NCBI GenBank assembly: GCA_005656395.1
Contig: SRSI01000018.1
Coordinates: 1 to 64,000, forward strand
DNA: 64,000 nt
Origin: Strongyloides papillosus
Taxonomy: Eukaryota > Nematoda > Chromadorea > Rhabditida > Strongyloididae
Reading direction: 5' to 3'
Positions 22,398-34,563 of this stretch are shown here, in pieces. The position numbers and the translations under genes are program-made. The notes under the pieces were generated by a model. The model made no database searches. It was given only the letters and a program-made list of their open reading frames with translations, and was not told the origin of the DNA. Numbering within the stretch: the stretch's first letter is position 1; each line of letters starts with the position of its first letter.

Positions 22398-23790
22398 TTT
22401 AACTTTACTTTGAAACCCCGAAAAGAATTACTTTTATTGTTTCTATTATTTATTTGTTAATAAAAAATTATTGTTTAATTATTAAAATGTAGTATTTTTG
22501 ATTTAAATTTTCCAATAAACATAACTTATATTACAAGGTTTTATCGTTTTCATAAGAATTTTTTTATGTTAAAAGAATATTGACATTACTTTTTACATTC
22601 TAAATTTTAATGAGAAAATTCTTGATACCAATACGAAAATTAAATATTGCTTATTATTATTTAATGCCTAATGATTAACTTCACAGATCACACTAAAATA
22701 TTAATTGATATATCTGTGCAATCGTTGTTCATCTATAAGTTATTTAAATTGTTAAAAATTTACTTTTACATGTGATCTACACTTTAGATGATCAATTGCT
22801 TATATGATCTGATATTTTCAAAGTATTCTATTGACAAAACGATAAAAAATATGTGGATGGGATCTTTTGTATTATTTAAAAGATCTAGTTTATTAACTTT
22901 TAAATAATCATAATGACACAGCTTTTATTTATGAATTAATGCAGGGAGAAAACTTTTTATAGTAAATATTAATAAAAAAAATTATATTGTATTAAATAAA
23001 ATCATTTTTATTACCTACATTTAATCCAATACATAAAATTTTATTAACTACCAATTGGAGAAATTATTTTTATGTAGATTGAAAATTGTCTTTATTAAAA
23101 ATTTACATTTCTCTTGGTTTTTTCATTATATATAGTTACACAAGTAAGGAAGTTTCCAAAATTATAAAATATACTTCTTCACTGGCATAATTGTGGTAGT
23201 GGAGAAGTAGGTATACTTCAGTGATATCTGCTAAACTAAAATTTCAAATACTTCTAACGTTTTTTTTAATTTAAATATGGCTACGGTTGGTGTAAATTTC
23301 AGTTCCAATTGCGTTAAAAAATCATTTATAAGAACGTTATGTAGATTTTACATACTTCAAATGAGGCTTTTTACATTAGTTTTAAGAATTCGCCACTTAA
23401 AATTGCGAATTTCAATGCTACTAATTGTTCGTTCTTAAAATATGTTCACAAGCATTCAAGAAATTATTTTAAATCTTAATTTTCTATATATTTTTTAAAT
23501 CTAACAAATTTATTAACTAATTCATCCAAGAAATACAAGATGATTCATTGAAAATTGCCTAATTATAAGTATTTCATAAACTTTATGATAAGAAAGTCGT
23601 TAAGAGCAAACTAGAAAAGACTATCAATAAATATTCTAAGTTTAATACGTGGCTTTCTGCTGGTAAAATATATATTAACATTCTTTTAAAACTTTATCAA
23701 CCAATTAGATTGTTAAAATTTAATATTACTTTAAAAAAAAAAGGCTATACTTTCTATATTGAGATATTTATTTTTTATTTCATTATCCTA
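22398..23790. other. Duplicated 5' flank of C9, no gene
   Basis: Matches the flank of C8 (about 19860-20840), including the hairpin counterpart at 23173-23208. It ends at the TA target site of the first MITE. Nothing coding is seen. Confidence 0.55.
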
Positions 23791-24732
23791 CACACAAAAA
23801 AAAATGGGACACACATTTGCGTAAAATGTAGTAAATTTGTCCCACCTAATAAAACTTGAATTTTCTTTATTTGCGATAATTTTAACGCAATTATTTTGTA
23901 CAAAAAATTAAGGCAATAATTAAAATTAGTTTTTATTTTATTGTTTTTATTTTAAAACTTAAGTTATTTTTTACAATACATTTTAAAATACAATATTAGA
24001 ATTTAACTTATTATAAGATTAAAAAATGCTTTTATAAAGAGTATTTATCGATATATGATATTATCTTTTAGATATCCTTCAATTGTTTGAATAACTATAA
24101 ATAAGATTTTTATTAAAAGTTATATTCATCTGATGACTCAATTTTTTTATACTGTTTTTCAAGATCATCTTTAAAAGTCAAACTGATTAAAAGTTTTAAA
24201 ACATTATACGTTTTGTTAATAGTAAAAAAAAATTTTAAATATTTTAATTTAAATAAGAAAAATAGCAAATAATAAGATGATATATTTAATAAACATTATT
24301 TTGTATGGTTAGATAATTATCACTCTTTCTTATTGTTGTTGTAAAATTTCTAAATTTTTAAATTTACTGGTGTTAACTTGGTTGTTTAAAAGAATGATTT
24401 TTGTTGAAACGTTAACAACTTTACACGAAATTGACTTCTGATAACTTACTTCATAATATATTATAAAAACGAATTAGATTCTTAAATAGGTGTAATATTT
24501 TAAAAATTTCTAAGATTAAATAAATGTTTCATTACTTCAAAATATTAAAAGTATATATTTTTGTAAAAAAAAGACCAAATTTATGCGAAAATCTAACATT
24601 TTGCGTCATTTAAAACATTTTTGTTGTCGCCTGATATTTTTAAAATTTGAATAATTTTTGACATTTCAAAATGGTGGGACATTTTATTGCATTTTATGTA
24701 ATAATGCTAAAATTTGTCCCATTTTTTTTGTG
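23791..24732. mobile_element. Tc1/mariner-type MITE, copy 1 (942 bp)
   Basis: Flanked by TA (23789-23790 and 24733-24734). The left end is CACACAAAAAAAAATGGGAC; the right end is its inverse, GTCCCATTTTTTTTGTG, with two bases lost. A second inverted patch (TAAAATG..CCCACC, about 50 bp in from each end) makes the terminal repeats about 60 bp. There is no open frame, so it is non-autonomous. A near-identical 947-bp copy lies at 32430-33376. Confidence 0.88.
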
Positions 24733-24759
24733 TACTTCAGATATATTTTTTGATTCATT

Positions 24760-25600
24760 TTCATTGTCTTCGTCTTTCTAGTAATTTTCTTCTATTTCTT
24801 CTTTTTTATAGTTTTTTTTTCACATTTTCATCTTTTTCTTCACCTTCTTAATTTTAATAATATTTTTATTCATTATTCTTTTCGTGATCTTCCATAGGTT
24901 TAATCTGATCTTTATGTTCTGTACTTTTTTTCTGTCTCCTCTTCACTAGTAATTTCTTTTTTTTTATTTATTCTCAGTTTTAATTTTTATTTTTTCTATC
25001 TTCATTTGTTTATTATTCGCTAATAATTTTTTTCTCATATTCTTTTGTAGATTTGACTTTTACTTTCTTACCTTTATCTTAATCCTTTTCTTTTGATTTA
25101 AATTTTTTTTGGTATATTCACTGTAATTTACCATGTTTTTATAGTCTTTCGATGAATAAAATTTTTTTACTTTAATATTTACTAATTTATTTATACCTTT
25201 TTCATCACTTTTTTCATAACTAATTTTTACTTCTTTACTTTCTTTCTCAATATTCATATTTATTTTACGCATAATTCCTTTATTATCATAATTACTATAG
25301 TCAATCTTTATATATTTTTTTTATTAAGCTCTCCGTAATTATTGTAAATATTAACATTTTTATTACTTTTCATTTCATTTTCATACTATTTTCGTATTTC
25401 TTCATTTCCTCCTTCTTGACTATCTTAATTCCTTAAATCATATTTGTCTTCATTTTCTAAAGATTTGGCATATTCATGTTCTATAGAATGATAATGACAA
25501 CCTTCAAAAGAATTAATTGTTTTCTCTTTTTTCACGGTCTTTTCATAACCTCTTAAGTTTCCATTTCTCGAATAGTCATAATTCTAAATTTTTTTTTATA
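24760..25600 (-). pseudogene. Decayed Lys/Glu/Asn-rich protein gene
   Basis: Read on the minus strand from about 25600, coding-like sequence appears (YDYSRNGNLRGYEKTVKKEK, then SIEHEYAKSLENEDKYD) but is interrupted by TAA, TAG and TAA and at least one frameshift. It ends with an open piece at 25060-25272 (KESKEVKISYEKSDEKG). The remainder towards 24760 is Lys/Glu/Phe-rich with further stops. No family recognised. The composition suggests a hydrophilic repetitive protein. It could also be biased non-coding DNA, but the alternation of acidic and basic codons in one frame argues for a relic. Confidence 0.4.
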
Positions 25601-27072
25601 AAAATAGTCAAACATTTGTAATACTAAATGGTTTCATTTAAATAACTTATTTTTTAAACATACAAAGCATATCAGTGGTACACTGAAAACACCTAGAAAA
25701 AATAATTTTACTGATCAGAGAGAAAGTAAAACCTATTGTATATAAAATTTAATTTATATAAAATTTTTGACAATAATATTTTGATATTAAATAAATCTTA
25801 AACTCGTATAAGTATTAAAAGTAAAGTTAAATATATAAATTTTAAAAATTAGATTTAAAATAAAATTTTTATCGATTTTATACTATGTTATTTAAAGAAT
25901 AAATTAACAATTTTTCTAAATGTTAATTTCTAAAAATTAGTGAAATTAATTATAAAACATAAAATTTAATTACGTGTAATAGTTATTGAAAGTCTAAACA
26001 AAGAAAAATTTGTTAGTTAATGAATGCTATAACTTTTATTTTGTTAAAACAATAATAAAATTTTGAAATAAGTTTTAATTTATATAATCTTTATTGTATT
26101 CATAATCTTTAAACAAAAATCAAAATGAAACGTCATCTTTTTATTTAAATTATAGTGAAATAAAATATTTACATAATATTTTACGTTAAATGTTTTGTAA
26201 TTTTTAATGATAAACATAAATTTTTTATATTCTTTTGAACAAATATTGCTTTTGCAGTATCTAGTGAAAGTTTTATATTTACACTTTGTATTACTTTAAA
26301 ATAAATGATAGATTTTCTAACTTATTTTTTATGTAATAAATTGTAGTTTTATTCGTTAAAATTGAAAGTTATCAAAAATAATTTACCAATAAAAAATATA
26401 ATAACGAAAATTATAACTTAGTGATAATGGTTTAAAATTTCATGATCCATTTACTTATTCATTGGCAACATTCTTTGAATCAAAAGTTATTACAAAAAAT
26501 CTTTAACTCATATTTATTGGTAGAAATAATTACTTTTTTCGATTAATAACTTAACGATATAGTAAATAACAATCGAAAAGATTTATTATCTAAAGTTGTA
26601 GAATAAACTTTCTTGTTTTTATTATAAAGTCTCAGAAAGGGATCATCTACAACATATTGTAAAGTTACTATGAATAATTAAAAAATCTGTTGTTAATATT
26701 CATATAATCGAAAGGTTCTCTCACTTTTAATTAATAAATTCATAATTATGATATTTTTTTGAAATTTAATGAATATTTTAGTTGCAGCATATAATATTTT
26801 ATTACATTTTTTTGTGACCTGGGAAATTTTAATTATACCTTTTATCATGACTATCAATTTACAAAACAATACCACGTCTTTAATTTCTTGAAATGTTTTT
26901 TTAACAATTATTATAATAGTTTTAAGTTGAAAATTGGGGGCATAATCTTTCTTATTTCTAGAAAAATATTTAAATAATTCTAAATTTTTTAAAAGAGACA
27001 AAATAAAAGATTTTAAACAATAATTTTATAAATAAAATTATATTTTTGTACTAAAATAAGATAGTTATATTA
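25601..27072. other. AT-rich spacer downstream of the POP gene
   Basis: Extremely AT-rich. A 102-codon minus-strand frame at 26693-27001 starts with TTG, is Ile/Lys-rich and has no recognisable motif, so it is not called. No repeats or RNA genes seen. Confidence 0.5.
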
Positions 27073-30000
27073 CTAAGATGAATATTTCCATTTAATATTT
27101 AAAGTTTCTTTCACAAATGAAAATTCATCAACTGTAGTCTTAATTATTTGTTTTTTAGTTACAGTAGTTGTCTGTTTTTCTTCCTCGGTAACAGAGACTA
27201 AAACAGGATTTCTTTGGTATTTTATACCATCTTTACGAAGTACGTGATATAATTCAGCAGTGTATTTTAATGTATGAGCTGCATGTACATTTTGATCATT
27301 TAACGATGTTAGTATTAATGTACATGGCCATTGAACTGGTCTCATTGGCATTTTGATGTTATGATATGGTGAGTATCTGAGTAGATATTCAAAATCTTCT
27401 TTGTTATCTGGGTTTCCATATTCTCCATTCCAAGAAAGACCAAAGTTTAATTTATTGTATCTTACCATATCTAATAAAGGACTACCCATAATAACTGAAC
27501 CAAAAAGATCTGGTCTTAATCGTGATACTACAGCTGCTAATAGTCCACCATTTGTACCTCCACGGATAGCTAGTTTTGCTGGTCTAGTGTAGTTCTTCTT
27601 AATCAAATATTCAGCAGCAACAATAAAGTCATTGAAAGTATTGTTTTTATTTTTACCGGCACCAGCTTTATGCCATTCTTCACCATATTCACCACCTCCT
27701 CTAATACCAGCAATAACGTATATTCCACTAAAGTGAGTTACAAACATCAAATTTGAAGGAGAGTATGTTGGGAAACTAGAAATACCAAAAGCACCGTAAC
27801 TTTCAAGAAGTACAGGATTTTGACCATCTAATTTCATATCCTTTCTGTGGAAAATAAACATTGGAACCATTGTTTTGTCGAAGCTTTGGTAGTACACTGT
27901 TTTTATAACATAATCTTTTTTCTCGATTCCACTTATTTCTGTACTCTCAACAACTTTTAATTTATATGGTCGTTTTTTACTGATTCTCTTGAAATCTAAT
28001 GTATTTCCAGTATAAATTATTTGTGGCACAACTTGATTTATAATTCTAATAAAGAATCTACTATTAAAAATACTTCCAGAAAATTCAATATGATAAGATG
28101 TTTCGAAATCAAGTTGAGTAAGCATTCTGCCATTACGTTTATCATATATAAATGCTTTATTTGTAACATTTTCCATGTAATTGATGTACAAGTAATTTTG
28201 ACCAACGGCTTGGACATTTTTGATAAACTTTTTGCTGTCTCCTCTAATAATATCTTTCCAATATTTTTCACTTTGACCTGCATTTCCAATGTTAATTTTA
28301 ACAACTCTACCATTTGGAGCATTTTTTGTTGTTAAAAGGATGACCTCATCGAACAAAGAATCAACAATTGAATAGTGTGCATCGTATTTAGTGAATAATG
28401 GTTCCAATTGTATTCCCTTCTTTATGCTACTTTCGGATATTTTATGTAATCTCAAGAATTTAATGCCTTGCTGAGAATCACTATTACCAAGGGAGTATCT
28501 GACAAACAACATTCTTTCATCGTGTGATACCCATCCATGGACAAATACATTAGGAATATCATAAACTACATCTATTAATATATCATTTTCTTGCTTTGTA
28601 CCAAATCTATGATAGAATAATGCATGATACATTTCCTTAGCATCAACCAAAGAGGTAACAAGTTTTCCTTTTTTATCAACAAATGCTGAGTAGAAGAATC
28701 CTTTTGTTTCGTAGGCAAAGCCCATAAATGGACTAAAGACATATTTCAATTCATCCTTGATTTTACTGTATTTCTTATCAGTTTCTTTAAATTTGATAGT
28801 CCACAAATTACTTCCACTAACAGAAATTGCATAAGCCATATATTTATCATCTCTAGAGAATGAAACTTGTACAATTGTTGTTTTTCCCGTATTATCAAAT
28901 TCACTTATATTAAGGAATATTTCTCCTTTACCCATATAACCATCTCTTCTCCATATAGAACTAAAGAGTGTAATTATTATAGATAAAACATCAATGTAAA
29001 CTTACTCTTGATTTTCTGATGATCTACGATACTTGTAGTATACAAATTGGCCATGTTTTTCAAATATACTAAACTTGGGATAAGATGAAAAACTTATGAT
29101 TTTTCTCTCAATATAATTTCTAATTGTTATGGAGCTCAAGTATTTGTAAGATAATTTATTAAGTTTTTTAACGAAATCCACAGTTTTTTTGTTCTTTAAG
29201 ATTTCTAAATGTCGGTAGTAGTCATAAACTTCTTTTCCGAAAATTACATTATAACATTTTTCTTGACATCTATCAGTTTTGATATATTCTGTTACATTAA
29301 TTTTAATGGTACTATGATATCTCTCGTAATAATAATCCATCCAATCATCACATTCAGTACGTTCAGGAGTTGTCGATCTTGGTGGTGTTTTTGTTCTTTT
29401 TGTACTTCTTGGTGTTGTTGTTTTTTTATCTGATGGTGGTTTTGGTGTTGGTTTTGCTGGTGGTTTAACTGGTGGTTTGCCATTTCCGGTTGTTGTTGTT
29501 GGTCCACTTGGTGTAGTTTTTGGTTTTTTCGTTCTTTTTGTTTTTCTTGTCGTTGTTGTTGGTCCTCCTGGTGTTGTCTTTCCACCAGATGGAGGTTTCG
29601 GTTTTTTTGTTCTTGTTGTTGTTGGTCCTCCTGGCGTTGTCTTTCCACCTGATGGTGGTTTGGGGCTTTTTGTTTTTCTTGTCGTTGTTGTTGGTCCTCC
29701 TGGCGTTGTCTTTCCACCAGATGGAGGTTTGGGGCTTTTTGTTTTTCCTGTCGTTGTTGTTGGTCCTCCTGGTGTTGTCTTTCCACCAGATGGAGGTTTC
29801 GGTTTTTTTGTTCTTGTTGTTGTTGGTCCTCCTGGCGTTGTCTTTCCACCTGATGGTGGTTTGGGGCTTTTTGTTTTTCTTGTCGTTGTTGTTGGTCCTC
29901 CTGGCGTTGTCTTTCCACCAGATGGAGGTTTGGGGCTTTTTGTTTTTCCTGTCGTTGTTGTTGGTCCTCCTGGTGTTGTCTTTCCACCAGATGGAGGTTT

Positions 30001-30597
30001 CGGTTTTTTTGTTCTTGTTGTTGTTGGTCCTCCTGGCGTTGTCTTTCCACCTGATGGTGGTTTGGGGCTTTTTGTTTTTCTTGTCGTTGTTGTTGGTCCT
30101 CCTGGTGTTGTCTTTTCACCAGATGGAGGTTTGGGGCTTTTTGTTTTTCTTGTCGTTGTTGTTGGTCCTCCTGGTGTTGTCTTTTCACCAGATGGAGGTT
30201 TGGGGCTTTTTGTTTTTCTTGTCGTTGTTGTTGGTCCTTCTGGTGTTGTCTTTCCACCAGATGGGGGTTTCGGTTTTTTTGTTCTTCTTGTGGTTGTTTT
30301 TCCAGGACGGGGTGGTTTTGGTTTTACTGGGCCACAATGTGGAGGAAGATGGTGAATGTGAATATGAATATTGGTATTTCCTTTTTGTTTGACTATATGT
30401 TTGTCTTTACGTTTACCTTTGCTTTCTTCTTTTTCTTCATTTTTAACTAATGCTTTATCATTATTATTATTATCGATTTCGGCTAAATCATTTGTTTCAT
30501 CTTCGTTTTTATTTTTTAGTTTTTTTGCATCAGTAGACAAGTAAGGTAAGAACGTCACTAAGGCAATAATATAAAATATAAGGAACTTTAAATACAT
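27073..30597 (-). CDS. Secreted prolyl oligopeptidase (S9A) pseudoenzyme with Pro/Thr/Lys repeat stalk
   Basis: Two exons, 29006-30597 and 27073-28960, joined by a 45 nt phase-2 intron (GTAAGT..CTTTAG); 1159 residues. Exon 1: signal peptide MYLKFLIFYIIALVTFLPYL, Lys/Glu segment, about 300 residues of PKPPSGGKTTPGGPTTTT repeats, then from about residue 413 a region matching the start of POP (EVYDYYRHLEI, SYPKFSIFEKHGQFVYYKY). The POP match continues without a gap across the splice (NQ, then DSIWRRDGYMGKGEIFL), which proves that the two open frames are one gene. The catalytic domain keeps YGAFGIS, IRGGGEYGEEWHKAG and SPYHN. The nucleophile motif GGSNGG is GGTNGG (Thr1000, codon 27553-27555). 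The Asp is kept (LND1086) but the Arg two residues on is Asn. The expected His around 1125 is missing (VSVTEEEKQTTT). Peptidase activity is therefore doubtful. Confidence 0.92.
29570..30290 (-). repeat. Higher-order tandem repeat in the POP stalk, 201-bp period
   Basis: Basic units of 63-69 nt encode PKPPSGGKTTPGGPTTTTRKTKS and close variants ending GKTKS or RTKK. Three variants in fixed order form a 201-nt super-unit: the same phase (CTTTCCACCTGATGGTGG) recurs at 29641, 29842 and 30043. The high identity points to recent expansion. All periods are multiples of three, so spurious long ORFs occur on both strands. Confidence 0.9.
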
Positions 30598-32429
30598 TGT
30601 TTAGTAAGAAATATCGAAATATTAATTCTTTGATACTATGTATTTCTGAAAAAAAAACCAAGAACTGAAATTGTGTGATCAAGAAATTAAATTATCCTTA
30701 AATACCACTTTATAGTTTACCTGGGATTTTAAAATAAACAGTAAATTCTATTATATTTCCAATTTAAATGGATTTTTGATTTAGTAAACTTTTTTAATTT
30801 TGTACTTTTAAAAGTTATAATTAAATAAATTTAATTTTTTGTTGCAAGTTTATAATACTTCCTTTTATTTAATAATCGTGATTTTTAAAATCTTACTATT
30901 GAATTAATCTTTTTATCCTCTTCTACATATAAATTATTGGTGCTAATATTGTTTGATTTTTTTTGTTGTAATGATACACAAAATGTTAATCATTGTATTT
31001 TTAATTGAAATATGTTTTACAATTTTTTGTGAATGTTTTTTTCGTTAATCTATCTGCAAAAAATTATATTGGTTTACTCACAATTTTTTTATCGATAACC
31101 TATTCTTAAGATCATACGTCATTAAATATTCAAAAAATTGAAATATTGTTTAATAGGCGTAGAACATCTTTGACTATACATTACATAGGTAAACGTAGTA
31201 TCAAATTTATTGAAAATATTTTTTAATGTTCTTTCATGAGTTGTATTCTAATGAATTAAATCTTATGTTTGCAATTTTAATAGTAAATCAAATTACATTA
31301 TTTTAACTTTAATCATATTCTTGTATATCATTTAAAAATAAAAATTCTTATCACTTTTAAAAGTTGTTAAACTGTAAATTTTTTTAGGTAATTTTCAAGG
31401 TATGAATATTCTTAAAATTAAAAGTTATAGGTACTTATTTTTTTGCATTATCATGGAAAAGTGATTTTGAAATGTATAACGTATTCCCCTTGATCAGAAT
31501 GACATCAAACATCTCTGATTAGGCATTGGAGAGAGCAAATATTTAACTTTTAGTACTTTTAATGAAGAATTGATAATATAATGCGTAACTTTTTCTTATT
31601 CAATTTTTTTATTAAGATGAGTAGAGAATTATAGTTTTGAGAAAATATTTAATATTTCGCTTTAGGGAAAATGCATGAATCTCTTACTTTTTGGGACAAA
31701 CTTCTTCCTTGTACTTTCTTTAAAAAAATCAATATATCAAGTTATCTTATTGATTGAACAATTGTAGCGCTCCAGTAAACATAATACTTGCAAATGTAAA
31801 TTATTTATAATATATATAAATAAACTAACCAATCAATTAAGAAAATTTTATCTGATATTAAGATTAAAATATATAAATAATTATTTCATGAAATTTTTTT
31901 ATTAATTTCAATTGTTTTTCTACTTTTCGAGACGATGGACATTCGCTTGTCCACGACTATCTATACTTTTTTTTTTCAAAAATGTCATTTTTCTTATCCT
32001 TGGACAAGTTAATGTCTTCTCTCCCAATTTCCATTTTAATGTACTAAATTCGATTAAAGCATCATCTGGAATTTTAGACTCAATAATTAATTTGGCAGAT
32101 TCGGAATCAAATCTGTTTTCAGAAGTCATATCCTAAGAGGACACTTTATGAAGTCTGGAAAATCCTGAAACAGAGAGATTCTGTAGATCAATAATGTAAC
32201 TAAATATTTCTTTGTTATATTGTACTTTGTTTATTTTTTTAATAAAAGTAGTCTTATTGCATTGTCTTTATTTTCTTGTTTTTTTGCTTTATCTTAAACT
32301 TATTTGTCATCCTTATTATTAAGATAGCAGAGAGTTAAATTACAGATTGTATTTATGTTACGATTCTAACCATCAAAATCAACTTTGGGTCTAACCATTA
32401 AGTTAAATATTTTAAAGCCATCACCAGTA
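30598..32429. other. Spacer upstream of the POP gene
   Basis: AT-rich. A 69-codon minus-strand frame at 31920-32129 and its plus-strand shadow have no recognised motif. I see no convincing promoter element beyond AT-richness. The second MITE begins at 32430. Confidence 0.5.
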
Positions 32430-33376
32430 CACACAAAAAAATGGGACACACATTTGCGTAAAATGTAATAAATTAGTCCCACCTAATAAAATTTGAATTT
32501 TCTTGATTTGCGATAATTTTAACGCAATTATTTTGTACAAAAAATTAAGGCAATAATTAAAATTAGTTTTTATTTTATATTTTATTGTTTTTATTTTAAA
32601 ACTTAAGTTATTTTTTACAACACATTTTAAAATACAATATTAGAATTTAACTTATTATAAGATTAAAAAATGCTTTTATAAAGAGTATTTATCGACATAT
32701 GATAGTATTTTTTAGATATCCTTCAATTGTTTGAATAACTATAAATAAAATTTTTATAAAAAGTTATATTCATCTGATGACTCAACTTTTTTATACTGTT
32801 TTTCAAGATCATCTTTAAAAGTCAAACTGATTAAAAGTTTTAAAACATTATACGTTATGTTCATAGTAAAAAAAATTTTTAAATATTTTAATTTAAATAA
32901 GAAAAATAGCAAGTACTAAGATAATATTTTCAAAAAACATTACTTTGTATGGTTAGATAATTATCACTCTTTCTTATTGTTGTTGTGAAATTTCTAAATT
33001 TTTAAATTTACTGGTGTTAACGGGTTGTTTAAAAGAATGATTTTTGTTGAAACGTTAACAACTTTACACGACATTGACTTCTGATAACTTACTTCATAAT
33101 ATATTATAAAAACAAATTAGATTCTTAAATAGGTGTAATATTTTAAAAATTTCTAAGATTAAATAAATGTTTCATTACTTCAAAATATTAAATGTATATA
33201 TTTTTTATAAAAAAACGACCAAATTTATGCGAAAATCTAACATTTTGCCTCATTTAAATCATTTTTGTTACCGCCTGATATTTTTAAAATTTGAATAAAT
33301 TTGACATTTCAAAATGGTGGGACATTTTATTGCATTTTATGTAATAATGTCAAAATTTGTCCCATTTTTTTGTGTG
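32430..33376. mobile_element. Tc1/mariner-type MITE, copy 2 (947 bp)
   Basis: Flanked by TA (32428-32429 and 33377-33378) with perfect ends CACACAAAAAAATGGGAC and GTCCCATTTTTTTGTGTG. It matches copy 1 along its whole length with few substitutions and small indels. It interrupts what looks like the 3' flank of C10, because sequence typical of array 3' blocks resumes right after it (33410-33560). Confidence 0.9.
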
Positions 33377-33753
33377 TAAGATCATATACTGTAAAGATTA
33401 ACAATATAAGAATGAAGTTTAAGAAAAATCTTTTTTTTTGGATGTAAATTAATTAGTCATCTTCACTATTTCTCCTTGCTAGGTTTGAAGAGGATACTTA
33501 TATGGGTTATCTATCTAATAAATTTGGAGAACATAACAAAATTTATACTTTAGATTATATTATTTTTCATAAATATTTTTTTAGATCATAAAAAAATGTA
33601 TAAAAAACAAAAATTTAATATGTTTATTTAAACACATATATTTTATCATAAATAAAAAATTTTCTACATTTATTCGTTAATATTAGTCATTAATTTTTAA
33701 TACATTTTTTGTTATCAATTTCAATGTTATCTTTAGGAAAAATTTCCATGAAT
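33377..33753. other. 3' flank of C10 with the conserved array block
   Basis: About 33410-33560 matches the block found downstream of C1-C9. C10 therefore derives from the same array and has been separated from it by the POP region. Confidence 0.5.
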
Positions 33754-34563
33754 TTATTTTTTTTCTGTATTCTCTATTTTTGGTCTACGAATATTTTTAC
33801 GATATTGTTTTTTTATTGATCCTTTAGGAGAAAATAGACATATAAGAAAACCTTCTCCTTTGGCGTTTCTACTGATACCACATCCAATTGTTTTAGATGA
33901 AACCCAAATTAGTTGGGCAAAATTATGAGGAACAGTCTTCTCATCAAGTTTATTATAATCTATATTTTCTGATCCTTTAGTCCATTCAGACGTCGGAATA
34001 AAGTAATGATTTATATTAGGAGTAAAATAGATTAGAACTCCATATTTTTGACTTTTAGTATTAACCTTTTTTTCATTTTTGTTTGCTAATTTATCAGCAA
34101 GTTTTTGTGCTTCTACAGTTAATTTAATATTAACGGCAAGTTTTAGTGCTTGATGTATTTTACGAAGATAATTAATATGACTTATTACCTGTAAAACATT
34201 AGTAAAAAAATACAATCAACCTACTTCAGATATCCATGTGGCAAATATGCCAGACATAGGATCTTTATCAGAAGGTTTTATTGAAGGTCTTTCGCATGGC
34301 TTTTTTTTCTTATGAACTTTTTTTTTGTTCTTTTTACTTTTATAGGCATGCCGTTTGTCTAGATATTCAGATTCTATGACCTCAGCTATAGGATTAATTA
34401 GTGTATCACGTTTTATGAAATTTCTTGAGGATTCATCATTTTGTACTAAATTTAATGACGCAATATTTTCACTTTTTACATTATTTTCTAATGCATAATT
34501 TTGAAAAAACAGTTTACATAAAATAATAAAAGTAATATAACGGTAATAATAAAAAATTTGCAT
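33754..34563 (-). CDS. SCP/TAPS (CAP-domain) secreted protein C10, short Lys-rich stalk
   Basis: Exons 34225-34563 and 33754-34188, intron 36 nt (GTAGGT..TTTACAG, phase 0), 257 residues. Signal peptide MQIFYYYRYITFIILCKLFF; propeptide ending EYLDKRHAYK; only a short Lys tract (KKNKKKVHKKKK) as stalk. CAP exon: HINYLRKIHQALKLAVNIKL, NFAQLIWVSSKTIGCGIS and LICLFSPKGSI, with a longer basic tail (NIRRPKIENTEKK). It is closest to C8 in layout. It stands alone 12 kb beyond C9, with the POP gene between, so the POP lies inside the SCP/TAPS cluster. Confidence 0.87.

Noticed and set aside
26693..27001. 102-codon Ile/Lys-rich minus-strand ORF downstream of the POP gene
   Set aside because: Starts at TTG, has no recognisable motif and has a composition expected from AT-rich DNA.
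29477..30392. Plus-strand ORFs of 290-292 codons and a Gln-rich minus-strand ORF over the POP stalk
   Set aside because: They are shadows created by repeat periods divisible by three. They contain no signal peptide or domain, and the true frame is fixed by the POP match and the splice.
31912..32136. Overlapping plus and minus ORFs of about 70 codons
   Set aside because: No ATG-supported gene structure, no signal peptide, no family; overlap on both strands suggests chance.
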